A stretch of 64,000 bases of DNA from Epiperipatus broadwayi (GCA_028023455.1 JAQFVV010012405.1:4572953-4636952), one strand, 5' to 3'; positions 46,675-56,543 are shown, numbered from the stretch's first letter. Made by a program: numbers and translations. Notes: generated by a model from the sequence alone, not told the origin.

Positions 46675-47226
46675 CTGAGAGCACTACAGCTAGATCTTGG
46701 GATCTAATGCAACTCTCCAGCAGCCACCTTTTATCTCTACTTAACTACAAAACTGCAACACAAATTGAAAACACTATAATATTTTTAATCCAAGCTCATC
46801 TGCTTATATAGTTATATAGGTCTGAACTCAGTTCAGTACCCATACACTTTGGTGTCTTTGGTTCTTTAATAACCATAGCTGCCACTATCCTATTAGGCAG
46901 GATTGGTTTTAAGCCAATAAACATTACATGATCACTATTTCTTAGGCTTGCTCTTAACTATTATTAAAACAGGCAAAACTCTCTATACATATTGCCAATC
47001 CTGCCTAATAGGATTGTGATGGCTAAGGTTATTAAAGAACCAAAGATACCAAAATGTATGGGTACTGAACTGAGTTCAGACCTATATGACTATATAAGCT
47101 GATGAGCTTGTATTGGAAATATTAGTGTTTGCAATTTAAGTCTCATAGTTTTGTAGTTAAGTAGAAATAAAAGTTGGCTGCTGGAGGATTGCGGTAAATC
47201 CTAAGATCTAGCTGCAGTGCTTTCAG

Positions 47227-47285
47227 ATCCAAGGCACTTCACTGACAAAGACCCCAGCCAGAAACTAGTCTGGGGGATATTGGAT
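47227..47285 (+). ncRNA. Hammerhead ribozyme motif, family H1, copy 1 right arm
   Basis: Plus strand: CTGACAA (G8 of the core changed to A), a degraded stem II, then GAAACTAGTC intact, then TGGGGGATATTGGAT as the 3' side of stem I. Probably inactive. Confidence 0.65.
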
Positions 47286-47639
47286 GAGTAGGCACTAGAT
47301 GGGGATTTTATGCACAAGCCTTCTAGCATCCATTGATTACTCTTGCTTGCACTGAATGGCAATCTGTATAGAGAGTTTTTGCCTGTTTTAATAAAGGTTA
47401 AAACCAAGCTTAAGAAATAGTGATCATGATATTTATTGGCTTAGAAGTTGCTTTTACTAGTTCCACTTAGTTAACCTATGCTCCTTTATTTAATTATAAA
47501 TTCAAGTAGGATTTGACATTGAAACTTTCAGATGAAAGTCCATCATTCTACCACTGCATCAAATCATCAGTGTACTAGATGCTAAAAATAACCACTGATA
47601 AAATAAATCTTATCCAGTATATGCATATGTTATCCTTGC

Positions 47640-47880
47640 AGAATGAAGATCTTTACAAATTTGATCCCATTTTCCCTATTCATAGTCTCTCTTCCCATCA
47701 AATCAATAAACTTCCTTATTTCATCTATGATATATAGTTTAAGACTTCAACCATCTGTCTATAATCTCTTCTAGTTATATGTCCAGTCCATCGCCATTTT
47801 AATCTCTAAATTTTTTCAATGATATCAATCTATTGTTTCAAACAAGCATTCGACTTTTGATTCCCTGTGATTACCAACAT
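47640..47880 (-). pseudogene. RTE-type LINE C-terminal fragment
   Basis: On the minus strand, ATTGAAAAAATTTAGAGATT with AAAATGGCGATGGACTGGAC and TAGAAGAGATTATAGACAGA parallels the DLIEKIKRLxxGW and ARRDDNRW region of the 42.5-kb RTE remnant. Frameshifted and short. Confidence 0.65.
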
Positions 47881-48026
47881 ATATATTTTCGCACATATAT
47901 ACACAATCAAATTAATTCATAGAGGTTCTGATTTGTACTTCATAATTTCATAATCTTTTAAACTATTGAGTTACAAAAAAGTAATAGTTTAACCTTTCTT
48001 ACAATATATATGTACATATATATATA

Positions 48027-48135
48027 TATTTTCATATGTCATAGCATTGGCCGGGAGGCGAACCTGCAGCAACTGTCTGCAACCAACTACTTGCTTGCAA
48101 GGCGGCTGCGCTGACCTCTCAACTAACAACGCTTG
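48027..48135 (-). mobile_element. tRNA-derived SINE, middle type A, copy 9
   Basis: The minus strand reads GTCAAGCGTTGTTAGTTGAG, type A middle with GCAAGCAAGTAGTTGGTTGC, then CCGGCCAATGCTATGACATA. Box B is damaged (GCTGCAGGTTCGCC). Flanking ACAATATAT at 48001 and 48136 suggests a target-site duplication, but TA-rich sequence blurs its length. Confidence 0.9.
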
Positions 48136-48368
48136 ACAATATATGCATATATTACAATTAAGCTGAAGATTTGAATACTGGTTGAATTAATTTGATTTTT
48201 ACATATTTACATTTGGTATATATTTTTATTAAAAGGTTGCCTTGACAACAAGTTGAATTATTGATAAACAGAGCAAAACTCTCCATACAGTATTGCCACC
48301 TGTGCTAAACAGAGTAATCAATGGGTGCCAGAAGGCTTGTGCATAAAATCCCCATCTAATGCCTACTC

Positions 48369-48427
48369 ATCCAATATCCCCAGACTAGTTTCTGGCTTGT
48401 GGCCTTCGTCAGTGAGGAGCTTTGGAT
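48369..48427 (-). ncRNA. Hammerhead ribozyme, family H1, intact core (left arm)
   Basis: Minus strand: stem I 5' side (ATCC, AA, TCCTCA), core CTGACGA, stem II GGC-CACAA-GCC, core GAAA, minimal stem III C-TA-G, cleavage triplet GTC (cut expected between plus 48383 and 48382), then stem I 3' side TGGGGATATTGGAT. All invariant hammerhead residues are present. The first stem II position is an A-A mismatch instead of the usual G-C pair, which may slow it. ACTAGT across stem III is self-complementary, which would allow a dimeric double hammerhead. This is type I topology. Confidence 0.8.
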
Positions 48428-48596
48428 CTGAGAGCACTGCATCTAGATCTTAGGATCTAATGCAATCCTCTAGCAACCACCTTTTATCTCTACTTAACTA
48501 CAAAACTATGAGAATGAAATTGAAAACATAAAAAATATTTTCAATCTAAGCTCAATAGCTTATATAGATCCTATGATCTAGATGCAGTGCTCTCAG

Positions 48597-48652
48597 ATCC
48601 AAAGCTCCTCACTGATGAAGGCCAGCCAGAAACTAGTCTGGGGATATTGGAT
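48597..48652 (+). ncRNA. Hammerhead ribozyme, family H1, intact core (right arm)
   Basis: Plus strand: stem I 5' side 48597-48611, CTGATGA 48612-48618, stem II GGC/GCC at 48620-48627 with only a two-base loop, GAAA 48629-48632, stem III C-TA-G, GTC 48636-48638 (predicted cut after 48638), stem I 3' side 48639-48652. Stem I pairs six bases next to the core, then AA with TT and ATCC with GGAT across an internal loop and a bulge. Core residues are intact. The shortened stem II loop (CA) is a deletion relative to the left arm (CACAA) and may weaken it. Confidence 0.78.
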
Positions 48653-48772
48653 GAGTAGGCATTAGATGGGGATTTTATGCACAAGCTTTCTGGCATCCAT
48701 TGATTACTCTGTTTAGCACAGGTGGCAATACTGTATGGATAGTTTTGCTCTGTTTATCAACAATTAATGTGC

Positions 48773-49440
48773 TAGTATAGGAAATGTGATCATGTGATGC
48801 TTAATGGTTTAATTTGAATTATTGTTATTGATATTGTCTATGTGTTGACTGGCCTTTAATGATACATATATGTGTGGGGGGGGGATCCTTTATGGGATTT
48901 TTTGCTAAAGCCTTAGTCCTGTGTTGGTCCACATGAGAGTGCCTTTCTTTTGATTCATATTTTTGTGAATCAGCAAACATTCTATTAATATTTTATTCTC
49001 ATTGACTTCAGGGTTATAAAGAAAATTTTTCTTGCAAATCATGAATAAAAATATATTGTCAATACAATTTACATATTTTTAAATAAATTATTTTTTAATA
49101 TTTTTTTACAAAAATTAAAAAGTTTAGAAATAGTATAAATCATAACGCTACTCTTAACAAAATTTTCTAATTCAATTAAAATATTTTGCAAAATTTATAA
49201 AGCAATAAAATTTTTGTCCTTTGATTGATAATTCTACCCTCCCCTTCTTAGTTTCAAATAACAACTTTATTCACACTAAGAAGATACATATGGATATCAT
49301 TTAACCTCTTTCTTATTATAGGTTACATGCTTACAATGTACAGTGGCTCTACATGAAAACAATAAATAAGAAAACTAATGGTAAAAAATAAAAAAATTAC
49401 ATAAAAATAAGCTACTTAGGAATTATTTGGGTCAATTTGT
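48773..49440. other. Non-coding stretch
   Basis: A G9 run near 48875; otherwise AT-rich with nothing recognised. Confidence 0.5.
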
Positions 49441-49444
49441 TGAC

Positions 49445-50001
49445 CACCAAATTCAGAGTTTTAACAATAAATAACAATTAAATGGAAAGGGCTGGATTAT
49501 ATTAAAGTGACAACTTTTAGACTCTGCATAGGAGTCGTTATGTCCAGTTAGTTTTGCCATGACAGTACGATAAGTACCTAAGTGTTTTGATCTTCAGATC
49601 TCCAGTTGGTCCCATGTCTGACTGGCTAACAAGTGCTGGCATACCTTCCAATCGTATTCTTTGGCCTCACGAAGTAACTTGAGGAAAAGCTTTTCTGGAC
49701 TATTATTCAATCCATTGTCAAAGACTCTCTTATTTCACACTATCCATATAGCAAAATTTATAAAGGTGGCCAGTCTAATTTTACCATAAAGGTCACCCTT
49801 TACCACCTTTGCGATATTTGTACCTGTAATGTCAGCTTCCCTGAATCTTTTAAGGGCACAATAATGAAGATTATTCCATATTTCACATTGATCTAGGATA
49901 TGGCTCATTGTCTCTTCGTTTTTATTACACATCGGGCAAATTGGATCTATTCTATATCCCCGCCTGGATGTTGAACGATTGGGAACTAAAGAACAAATCA
50001 A
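49445..50001 (-). pseudogene. LINE C-terminal remnant
   Basis: The minus-strand frame begins MICSLVPNRSTSRRGYRIDP and continues with ICPMCNKNEETMSHILDQC. This is a C-x2-C-x(about 8)-H-x4-C motif like that at 12.97-13.07 kb. FINFAIWIV follows, then (past a stop) NKRVFDNGLNNSPEKLFLKL and QTWDQLEI. The same lineage ends the 57.9-62.4 kb element (EHFIYH and FYAIWEVC). Only the 3' end is present, as in 5'-truncated insertions. Confidence 0.8.
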
Positions 50002-52030
50002 AAAATGTAAAAGTTGCTAAAAAGAAGTAAAGCTTTTTTTTATTCTTTCTCCTTTAAAGACTATAGATGGAGAAATCTTTATCTGTAGTGAATTACACAT
50101 ATTCTTTATAGTAAAGATATGACTTTATTACTAAAAATAATTTTAAAAACATCAAACTTAATAATGTTTACATGGTCTAAACTCTAAAGAAACTGTACCA
50201 TGCATACTGTTATTTATAAATTCTTAACTGTAGCGAATTGTACTTAAATTTTCATTACTGTTTTATGTTATCTAAAAGAATTTATAATTCTCACGTTTTT
50301 AATAATTTAATATTTAGTTATTTTTTTCCGATTAGTTAATAATTTATATAACTTTAATGGAAGCCAAGGAAACATTTATTTTTGCTTTTCTCTCTTCTCT
50401 TATTCATATCACTCTATCGTCAAAATTGATAAAGAAAATTAAAGTTTTATATTTTTAAAATTTCTCTTAGAAATACAACCTATAAATATATTAAACAATC
50501 TTATATATATATTGTGATTATACATGCAATAAATAAATAAATAAATGCATAAATATTTATCGATATTTTAAATTAGATGACAGAAAAACAAAACGAATTC
50601 TTTATTTCAAAATGGAAAAGGCAATTTGCACAAAATAAGGTAAATAATAACAACCAAATGGTTTGTTGCTTGGGAACAGAACGCAATTCATCGACTTTGA
50701 GTTCAGAATCTCCACTGCATCAGATTATAAAAGGTAATAAAGTGAACGTAACCACACCCTAATAGAAGTATGCCATCTGCTTACCCATAATAAAAGCCTA
50801 CACCATATTACAATATTTGTCAGTTATATACCTATTTGATCGATTACTAGCTGTGTTGAAAGAAAAATTCTAAATTCGTTCGTTATTATTTCCAAATAAA
50901 TTGAGGAGTTTTCTTTCAAATTTATTGAGAATTGAAAAGGGTAAGAGACTATCAAACCAATCATCCAGATCTGCTTGCTAATTAGATAAACAATATATAA
51001 AATAATATGGATTACATTTTCCACAAGACCAAAAAGATGGAACTTGTGAACTTAGAACATCCTAAGAATTGTTGATACTTATCAGTTGTGATTTTTCACC
51101 CTTACCATCACTACCCCCCACTGTTGAAAAGTATGGCATTCTGCTGTCATAAACACAGGCAGCTGATCTAATAAGTAAATACTGGGTTGTTCACACAAAT
51201 ATATGTCAACGAAAGTAACCACTTTTGTAATATTTTTCCAAAATTAACTCCTTTCTAATGTTTATAAAATCAAAATATTTAAATCATTATGTTTCCAATG
51301 ATTTTGATATTTGTTTACATACATATGATTTGTACTAGATGGAAAAATGATATAATCATCATCATCAGTATGCTGGTATGCCATTACGTACCAGATGATA
51401 AAAAAATGAGAATCTATATCTTCCATCTTATAGCTAATAACAAAAAATGATTTTCTCTGGCATAACATTGACCAATAAGTAGATCATTATTAAAACCACC
51501 TCCATCATCAAATTATATGGTTGGATTACTCCAATTTATGATCTCATTTAAGGAATTAATACTATTGAAATGGTTACTCCAATTTCATGTTCTTTTTCTC
51601 TAATTTTAGTTGTATATACTATTTACATTATTTGAACTGCAAGTATCAAACTCCTGCCACTCATATCTTTGATAATATTCATTATAAATAAATGAATTAA
51701 TGTTTATTATGCCACACCTTATGCCATATTAGCATAACCACATACAACGCCAACAATTTGTTAGTCTTTAACCCATATGACAACCAATACTGGTCAATAA
51801 AGTGAGTGGCTGCAAAATTCCTTTTTTATTACTTGTAATTAGCAAGTCTAATAACGTCTTTTTTTTTTATCAGTTTCTCTAGGGGGGGGGGGTAATGAGG
51901 AGACTACTATTTTACAGCGTTATCAATATTTAAAATTTGTTTAACTGAAACTATTAAAAAAGTTTAATTTTCTGATGTAAATTATTTTTTCTCTTTCTAT
52001 ATATTCTAGACACATTTGTATCAATAAGTA
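50002..52030. other. Non-coding stretch
   Basis: No gene recognised. G10-G11 run near 51880. Open frames at 50577-50762, 50824-51024 and 51262-51468 have no conserved motifs. Confidence 0.5.
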
Positions 52031-52035
52031 ATTAG

Positions 52036-52299
52036 ATTATTTTACCCATATATAGTGAATAAAAGTACACTTTATTTAATGCTATTTTGTGGCTTGCGTA
52101 AAATAAAACCTCACATTTTAAAGGACGTAATTTACGTTCCAGATTTGTCTGTAGGTTTGAATACGTATTATTTTACCCATATATAGTAAATAAAAGTACA
52201 GTTTATTTAATGCTATTTTGTGGCTTGCATAAAATAAAACCTCACATTTTAAAGGACGTAATTTACGTTCCAGATTTGTGTCTGTAGGTTTGAATACGT
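52036..52299. repeat. About 131-bp tandem duplication
   Basis: Units 52036-52166 and 52167-52299 share ATTATTTTACCCATATATAG through GGTTTGAATACGT. They differ at a few positions and by a 2-bp GT insertion in the second unit. Confidence 0.92.
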
Positions 52300-52813
52300 C
52301 TTTATAAAAGTTTGTAAGAATATCAATTTACGCAGGCGCTTCGAAGTTTTAAAAAAAAAAAACTGTATAAATTAGTGTTAAGCTTGTCTGTCAACAGTAA
52401 CAAATGGAATGATGACTCATAGATCTATATATATATATACTATTGTAAGATATATATGTGCAATAACAAGACTATTACAGTTTTTATTTTTATTTTTAAA
52501 TTTAAAAAACAAGGCGTGACAATTTGTTTAAACATATATACACACATGGTTTATTACATATATAGATTAATATAAGTGTTTATAGTTCTGGTAAAAAAAA
52601 ATAAAAATGTTGGTGTTTTTAAGCTTACTGCAGGACAAAACCCTTCCAATAGCCTTTTATAAAAATACACACGCAGTGCAGGAGAAGACAGTTTTGCTAT
52701 TTGCTGCTTGATAAGGGCTTTCCATCCTTATTTACTCTCTAGTTAAGGATCGCTAGGTATCTAATGCCAACCAATGTTGGATGAATCTTGGCTAGGAGTC
52801 AGTTATCTGGGAC

Positions 52814-52956
52814 AAAAATTGTAAGACTTGTCAAGCGTTGTTAGCCGAGAGGTCATCGCACCCGCCTTGCAAGCAAGTAGTTGGTTGCAGACGGGTGTGG
52901 GTTCGCGTCCCGGCCGATGCTATGACATATGGAAAAAAAAAAAAATTGTAAGACTT
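52814..52956 (+). mobile_element. tRNA-derived SINE, middle type A, with target-site duplication, copy 10
   Basis: The element 52830-52940 lies between AAAAATTGTAAGACTT copies (52814-52829 and 52941-52956). This is the best-preserved copy. The acceptor stem AGCGTTG pairs with CGATGCT (two wobbles), box A is TAGCCGAGAGGT, the T arm is GGGTTCGCGTCCC, and the end is ATGACATATGG plus poly-A. The whole unit is essentially one class II-like tRNA plus a ten-base tail. Confidence 0.96.
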
Positions 52957-53188
52957 TTGAAAAAAAATGTACTTGATTTAGTTTCAAAATTCTGTCACAT
53001 AATGGTGTATATACTTTTCTGCACCGTTGAGCCTTTTTTCTAATAATGTACAGTATATATATATGCAATGCACATTAGTATATGTTAATAATGTAATGAA
53101 ATTGTTTTTATGTTGTAATGTGGCTTTTTTTTTACAATATCGCCACCAAAACAAGACATAAGCAAAACAAAAAAAACAGGAGATTTCT

Positions 53189-53415
53189 AATATTTTTGTG
53201 GTATAATTTATAGTACACTCTTACGCTGGGTAAGTACCGATTCTATCCTCTTTTAACATCTTGTGGAGGAATATAATCACAAACATATTACCAAGAACAG
53301 GATATACATTTATGGTTACATCACTCTACAAGGTGTTAAAAACGGATAGAAACCAGTCCCTATCTTATGTGAAAGTAATATAGTAAAAATTACACTACAG
53401 AAATATTTTCCATTA
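53189..53415. mobile_element. MITE-like element, second copy of the 29.2-kb family
   Basis: It shares GGATAGAAACCAG-type, CATCTTGTGGAGGAATATAA and TAGTAAAAATTACACTACAG segments with 29209-29421. Its left inverted end is eroded (GTGGTATAATTTATAG), while the right end CTACAGAAATATTTTCCATT is clear. Confidence 0.7.
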
Positions 53416-53720
53416 TTGGGTAATATTTAGTCCTAATGATTGATTAATAAAAATAAATAGAACATTTCTAATTTTGTAAGCACCCAATCATTTTATTTGT
53501 CCAATGTATTTTTTTATTTTTACTAATTGCTAATTGACATAGACCGACCATTATTTTTATTTCATTTTTTTATATAATAACAATTGAGAAAATATAATTT
53601 GTTTTATATAGTCAACATTAATACTCATTATAATAAATATTTAAAATGATATTTCTTTTACTATTTTGTTAATTTTTCGGTAATAAATATATGTCAATTT
53701 ATAAATGTTAATTACAAAAA
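53416..53720. other. Non-coding stretch
   Basis: AT-rich, nothing recognised. Confidence 0.5.
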
Positions 53721-53721
53721 G

Positions 53722-53859
53722 AAAAACACAGAATATTTGTCAAGCATTGGTGGTCGAGAGGTCAGCGACAGCTGCTTTACAAGCAGTTGTCCCGGGTTTG
53801 CGTGTTCGCGCCCCAGCTGATGCTATGACACATGAGGAAAAAAAAAACACAGAATATTT
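53722..53859 (+). mobile_element. tRNA-derived SINE, middle type B, with target-site duplication, copy 11
   Basis: The element 53739-53842 is flanked by perfect 17-bp AAAAACACAGAATATTT copies (53722-53738 and 53843-53859). It starts GTCAAGCATTGGTGGTCGAG and carries the type B middle GCTGCTTTACAAGCAGTTGT. Its anticodon-like loop TTTACAA resembles tRNA-Val(TAC). Box B is changed to GTGTTCGCGCCCC. Confidence 0.95.
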
Positions 53860-54375
53860 TAGTGCTCATTCTAAACGAAAACAAAAATTTATTCACTCTG
53901 AAGAGGAAACCGGGATATATAAACATACCACACTCAAATAACTATTGATGTTGCCACCACGAGTAATTTCAATGGCGCTGATTACACGTGTTGATAGCAC
54001 TAAATATATTTCAGCAGAACTTACTGGAATTCACTGAATATGACATTTCTGGCACTACTATAATTAGCATCTTTGAATAAAATCTCAACCATCAGCTTCA
54101 TTTCTTTTTTAAAATGGTTTAATTAGTTGTATATACATAATAATTATGGAAAATATTGAGTGATTGTTATTACTGATATTTACAAGCACAAATTTAATAA
54201 TTATTTTTTTCTGGCGGTATTGCAGTGCTCATGGATCAGCCTGCAATGGATGAAACATTAGTTAAATTATAATCATTAGTTTTATAAGTAAACCTACTTT
54301 CATCAGAGAACTTAATATATTAATTGCTAATTATATGCAAGTAGTTTTTTTTTTCAAGATTTTTACTGCGAGTTG

Positions 54376-54502
54376 CATTGTTTTTCATCCTTTTTGTTCT
54401 CATGTATCATAGCATTGGCCGGGAAGCGAACCCACTAACCCGGGACAACTGCTTGTAAGGTACTGTGCTGACCACTCGACCACCAACGCTTGACATTGTT
54501 TT
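54376..54502 (-). mobile_element. tRNA-derived SINE, middle type B, copy 12
   Basis: The element 54385-54493 is on the minus strand, from GTCAAGCGTTGGTGGTCGAG to GCTATGATACATGAG and tail. CATTGTTTT at 54376 and 54494 is the likely target-site duplication. Box B GGGTTCGCTTCCC is preserved. Confidence 0.92.
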
Positions 54503-55925
54503 AATCTTGTATAAGTAAATAAATGATTTTATAATTCAGCTAAACTATTTTGGCATACTCTTACTATCAGCACTTTTGACATATTTCGTTTTAATTAGTT
54601 TTGACTATGTCAAAATTAATGTTAAAATAAATTTGTTTCTCTATAAAGGAATAATTTACCTTTTTATTTGTAAGCAATAAGATTCTTAACTAAAAATTAT
54701 TTCATAATATTCGGTTTGATCATCTTTAAACTATTTCAAAATTGTGTTATAAACAAATTATTTTATGTCTAGTTATCTTCATCATTTAGTGGAATTATTA
54801 TTTTTAGACAAGTTTAAATTTGATTTATACTTTACTAAATATATTCAGCTTTTAGTAACAATATATGTTTTAAGTGGTATTATTCTCATGTGTTCATAGG
54901 TCGCCGGCCTGATGAAAACCAGCTAGCACAAAAAAATAAACCAGTAGCCTTTAAATTCAAGTAGACTATTCTGACAAACATAAGCCAATAAAACATATAA
55001 TTATAAGGAGTTTTGCCATTACTTCCATTTTAGTCTTCTTTATGGGTAAAATATTAGGTTTATTTGTGTGATTATTTTCCATTATAATATAAGAATTTTC
55101 TTCTTTGCCCAATATACTTTTCATTTTCCTGATCAATCATATTTTACTTAGTTCATGTATGGTCTCTTTAAATTATACATGTCTTTTTCTGTATAATTAT
55201 TGTTTGATGTTCCTTTAATCAGTTTTCAGTAAGATGGCTAGTTTCATCAATATAAATCTTTCCACATTCACATGCTAATCCATAGGTTGCAGTTTGTACT
55301 TTTCAATATTTCAAAGTTTAGGATTTTTTGAAGCATATTATAGTTTTAAAAAGAGTACTATGTTCCATAACAATCTATTTGTTTTTTAATAATTGAATGT
55401 AGTTTTAAAAAGAGTACTATATTCCATAATCTATTTGTTTTATTAATAATTGAATGTACTTAGAAAAGTAAGCATAAAATTTTTAATTTATGTATAAAAA
55501 AATTTAATAATTCAATTAGAAGATAAAAATAATTCAGCTTTTAAAAAAATGTCAATATTACTTGTACATTTTTTTGTAGATTTTCAGACTATTGTCTACC
55601 AGAATTTTTTTAATAAAAAAAATAGTAGTGAGTATTATTGTCTTAACATAAAGAATTATATAATTCTTACATGTTTAGTGCAATGACGATTTTTGGTCAT
55701 ATGACTTTCTGAATGACAAAACCATGTGATTATTTTGCCATGTCTAGTGGAGCAGTAGTAGGATTTAAGCTTTTGATCTACAAGTTCCAGAGTTGATTAT
55801 ATATAGATTAACATAAAAAAATTGGTTCAGATTAAGTGACTTGCTAAATGCCAACTTCATACTATGATGCTCAAACATCATAACCTCATGAGCAATTTAC
55901 TGTACAATTAATTACTTAATCATCT
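54503..55925. other. Non-coding stretch with 58-bp duplication
   Basis: No gene recognised. It holds the 55342-55457 tandem duplication. Confidence 0.5.
55342..55457. repeat. 58-bp tandem duplication
   Basis: TAGTTTTAAAAAGAGTACTA through AATAATTGAATG occurs at 55342-55399 and again at 55400-55457 with a few changes. Confidence 0.88.
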
Positions 55926-56090
55926 TTGACAAACCCTCCATACAGTAGTGCCATCCAGCACAAGTTAGAATAATCAATGGATGCAAGAAGGTTTGTACAA
56001 ATTCCCTATCCAGTCCTATTCATCCAATATCATCAGACTAGTTTTCTAGCTTGTGACTTTCATCAGTGACATTTAGCAGTTTAATCACTT
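55925..56090 (-). mobile_element. Single-arm fragment of the H1 hammerhead element, copy 3
   Basis: It is homologous to the left arm of the 48.3-kb element (CTCCATACAGTAGTGCCATC, then ATCAATGGATGCAAGAAGG). The minus-strand hammerhead (about 56022-56085) keeps CTGATGA, a weak stem II AGT/GCT, GAAAAC with one extra A, and TAGTC. Stem I pairs GTCA with TGAT. The extra A between the core and stem III probably impairs it. No inverted partner arm is present. Confidence 0.7.
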
Positions 56091-56417
56091 TGTTTTTTTT
56101 TTTTTAAATTATAATCTAAGAGTATATACCGTGTTCAAGATTAGCTATGAAGCAACATGCTCTAAGCTTAATAATGACTTTTATTAAGTCAAATAACATT
56201 TGTACATAATAATTCCAATTTCGTAGGCCTTTAAATTTATTTGGAGTATATATATAAAATTTCATGCCTTGCATGGTTGCCCCCCCCCCCAAGGTGACTT
56301 CTTATCTAATAAGAATTTTCAAAAATATATAATGGAAATTAAATACGTATAACAATATTTCAATATATAACTAATTTATGAAAAATTGCCATAGTAAATT
56401 TTTTAAAATGAGTATTT

Positions 56418-56543
56418 ATATTGTTTTTTTTTTCATATGTCATAGGATTGGCCAGTATGCGAACCCACAACCGTCTGCAACCAACTACTTGCTTGCAAGG
56501 CGGCTACGATGACCTCTCAGCTAACAATGCTTGACATATTGTT
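56418..56543 (-). mobile_element. tRNA-derived SINE, middle type A, copy 13
   Basis: The element 56426-56535 is on the minus strand, with type A middle GCAAGCAAGTAGTTGGTTGC and box B GGGTTCGCATACTGG. The likely duplication is ATATTGTT (56418-56425 and 56536-56543), short and AT-rich. Confidence 0.9.

Larger units (their letters stand above)
46505..47397. mobile_element. Fold-back element, hammerhead family H1, copy 1
   Basis: A large imperfect inverted repeat. The left arm (about 46505-46907) starts TTAAAACAGGCAAAACTCTC and the right arm (about 46993-47397) ends GAGAGTTTTTGCCTGTTTTA. The same left-end sequence also recurs in direct orientation at about 46965-47003, immediately before the right arm, so the structure mixes direct and inverted copies. 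Each arm holds one hammerhead motif in opposite orientation. Penelope-like retroelements are known for tandem and inverted terminal arrangements and for hammerheads, so a non-autonomous relative is plausible. No reverse transcriptase is visible. Confidence 0.75.
48262..48772. mobile_element. Fold-back element, hammerhead family H1, copy 2
   Basis: The left arm starts TTGATAAACAGAGCAAAACT and the right arm ends AGTTTTGCTCTGTTTATCAA. The arms of about 200 bp are near-perfect inverted copies around a spacer of about 110 bp. Each arm carries a complete hammerhead motif (48369-48427 minus, 48597-48652 plus). The arm sequence is homologous to copy 1 (46.5 kb) and to 55.9-56.1 kb. No coding capacity is evident. 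The higher arm identity suggests this copy is younger than copy 1. Confidence 0.82.

Noticed and set aside
46539-46811. 90-codon open frame in the H1 element
   Set aside because: The same sequence is the arm of an inverted repeat with a hammerhead motif. The frame is not maintained in the other arm or in copy 2 beyond short stretches, so it is not a gene.
47090-47125. CTGATGAG followed by GGAAATATTAG as another hammerhead
   Set aside because: There is no complementary stem II or stem I, and the homologous position in the opposite arm does not preserve the motif. Chance match.
47201-47407. Minus-strand open frame with a similar peptide (SNQWMLEGLCIKS)
   Set aside because: This is the mirrored arm of the same fold-back repeat. 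The peptide similarity comes from the DNA inverted repeat, not from conserved protein.
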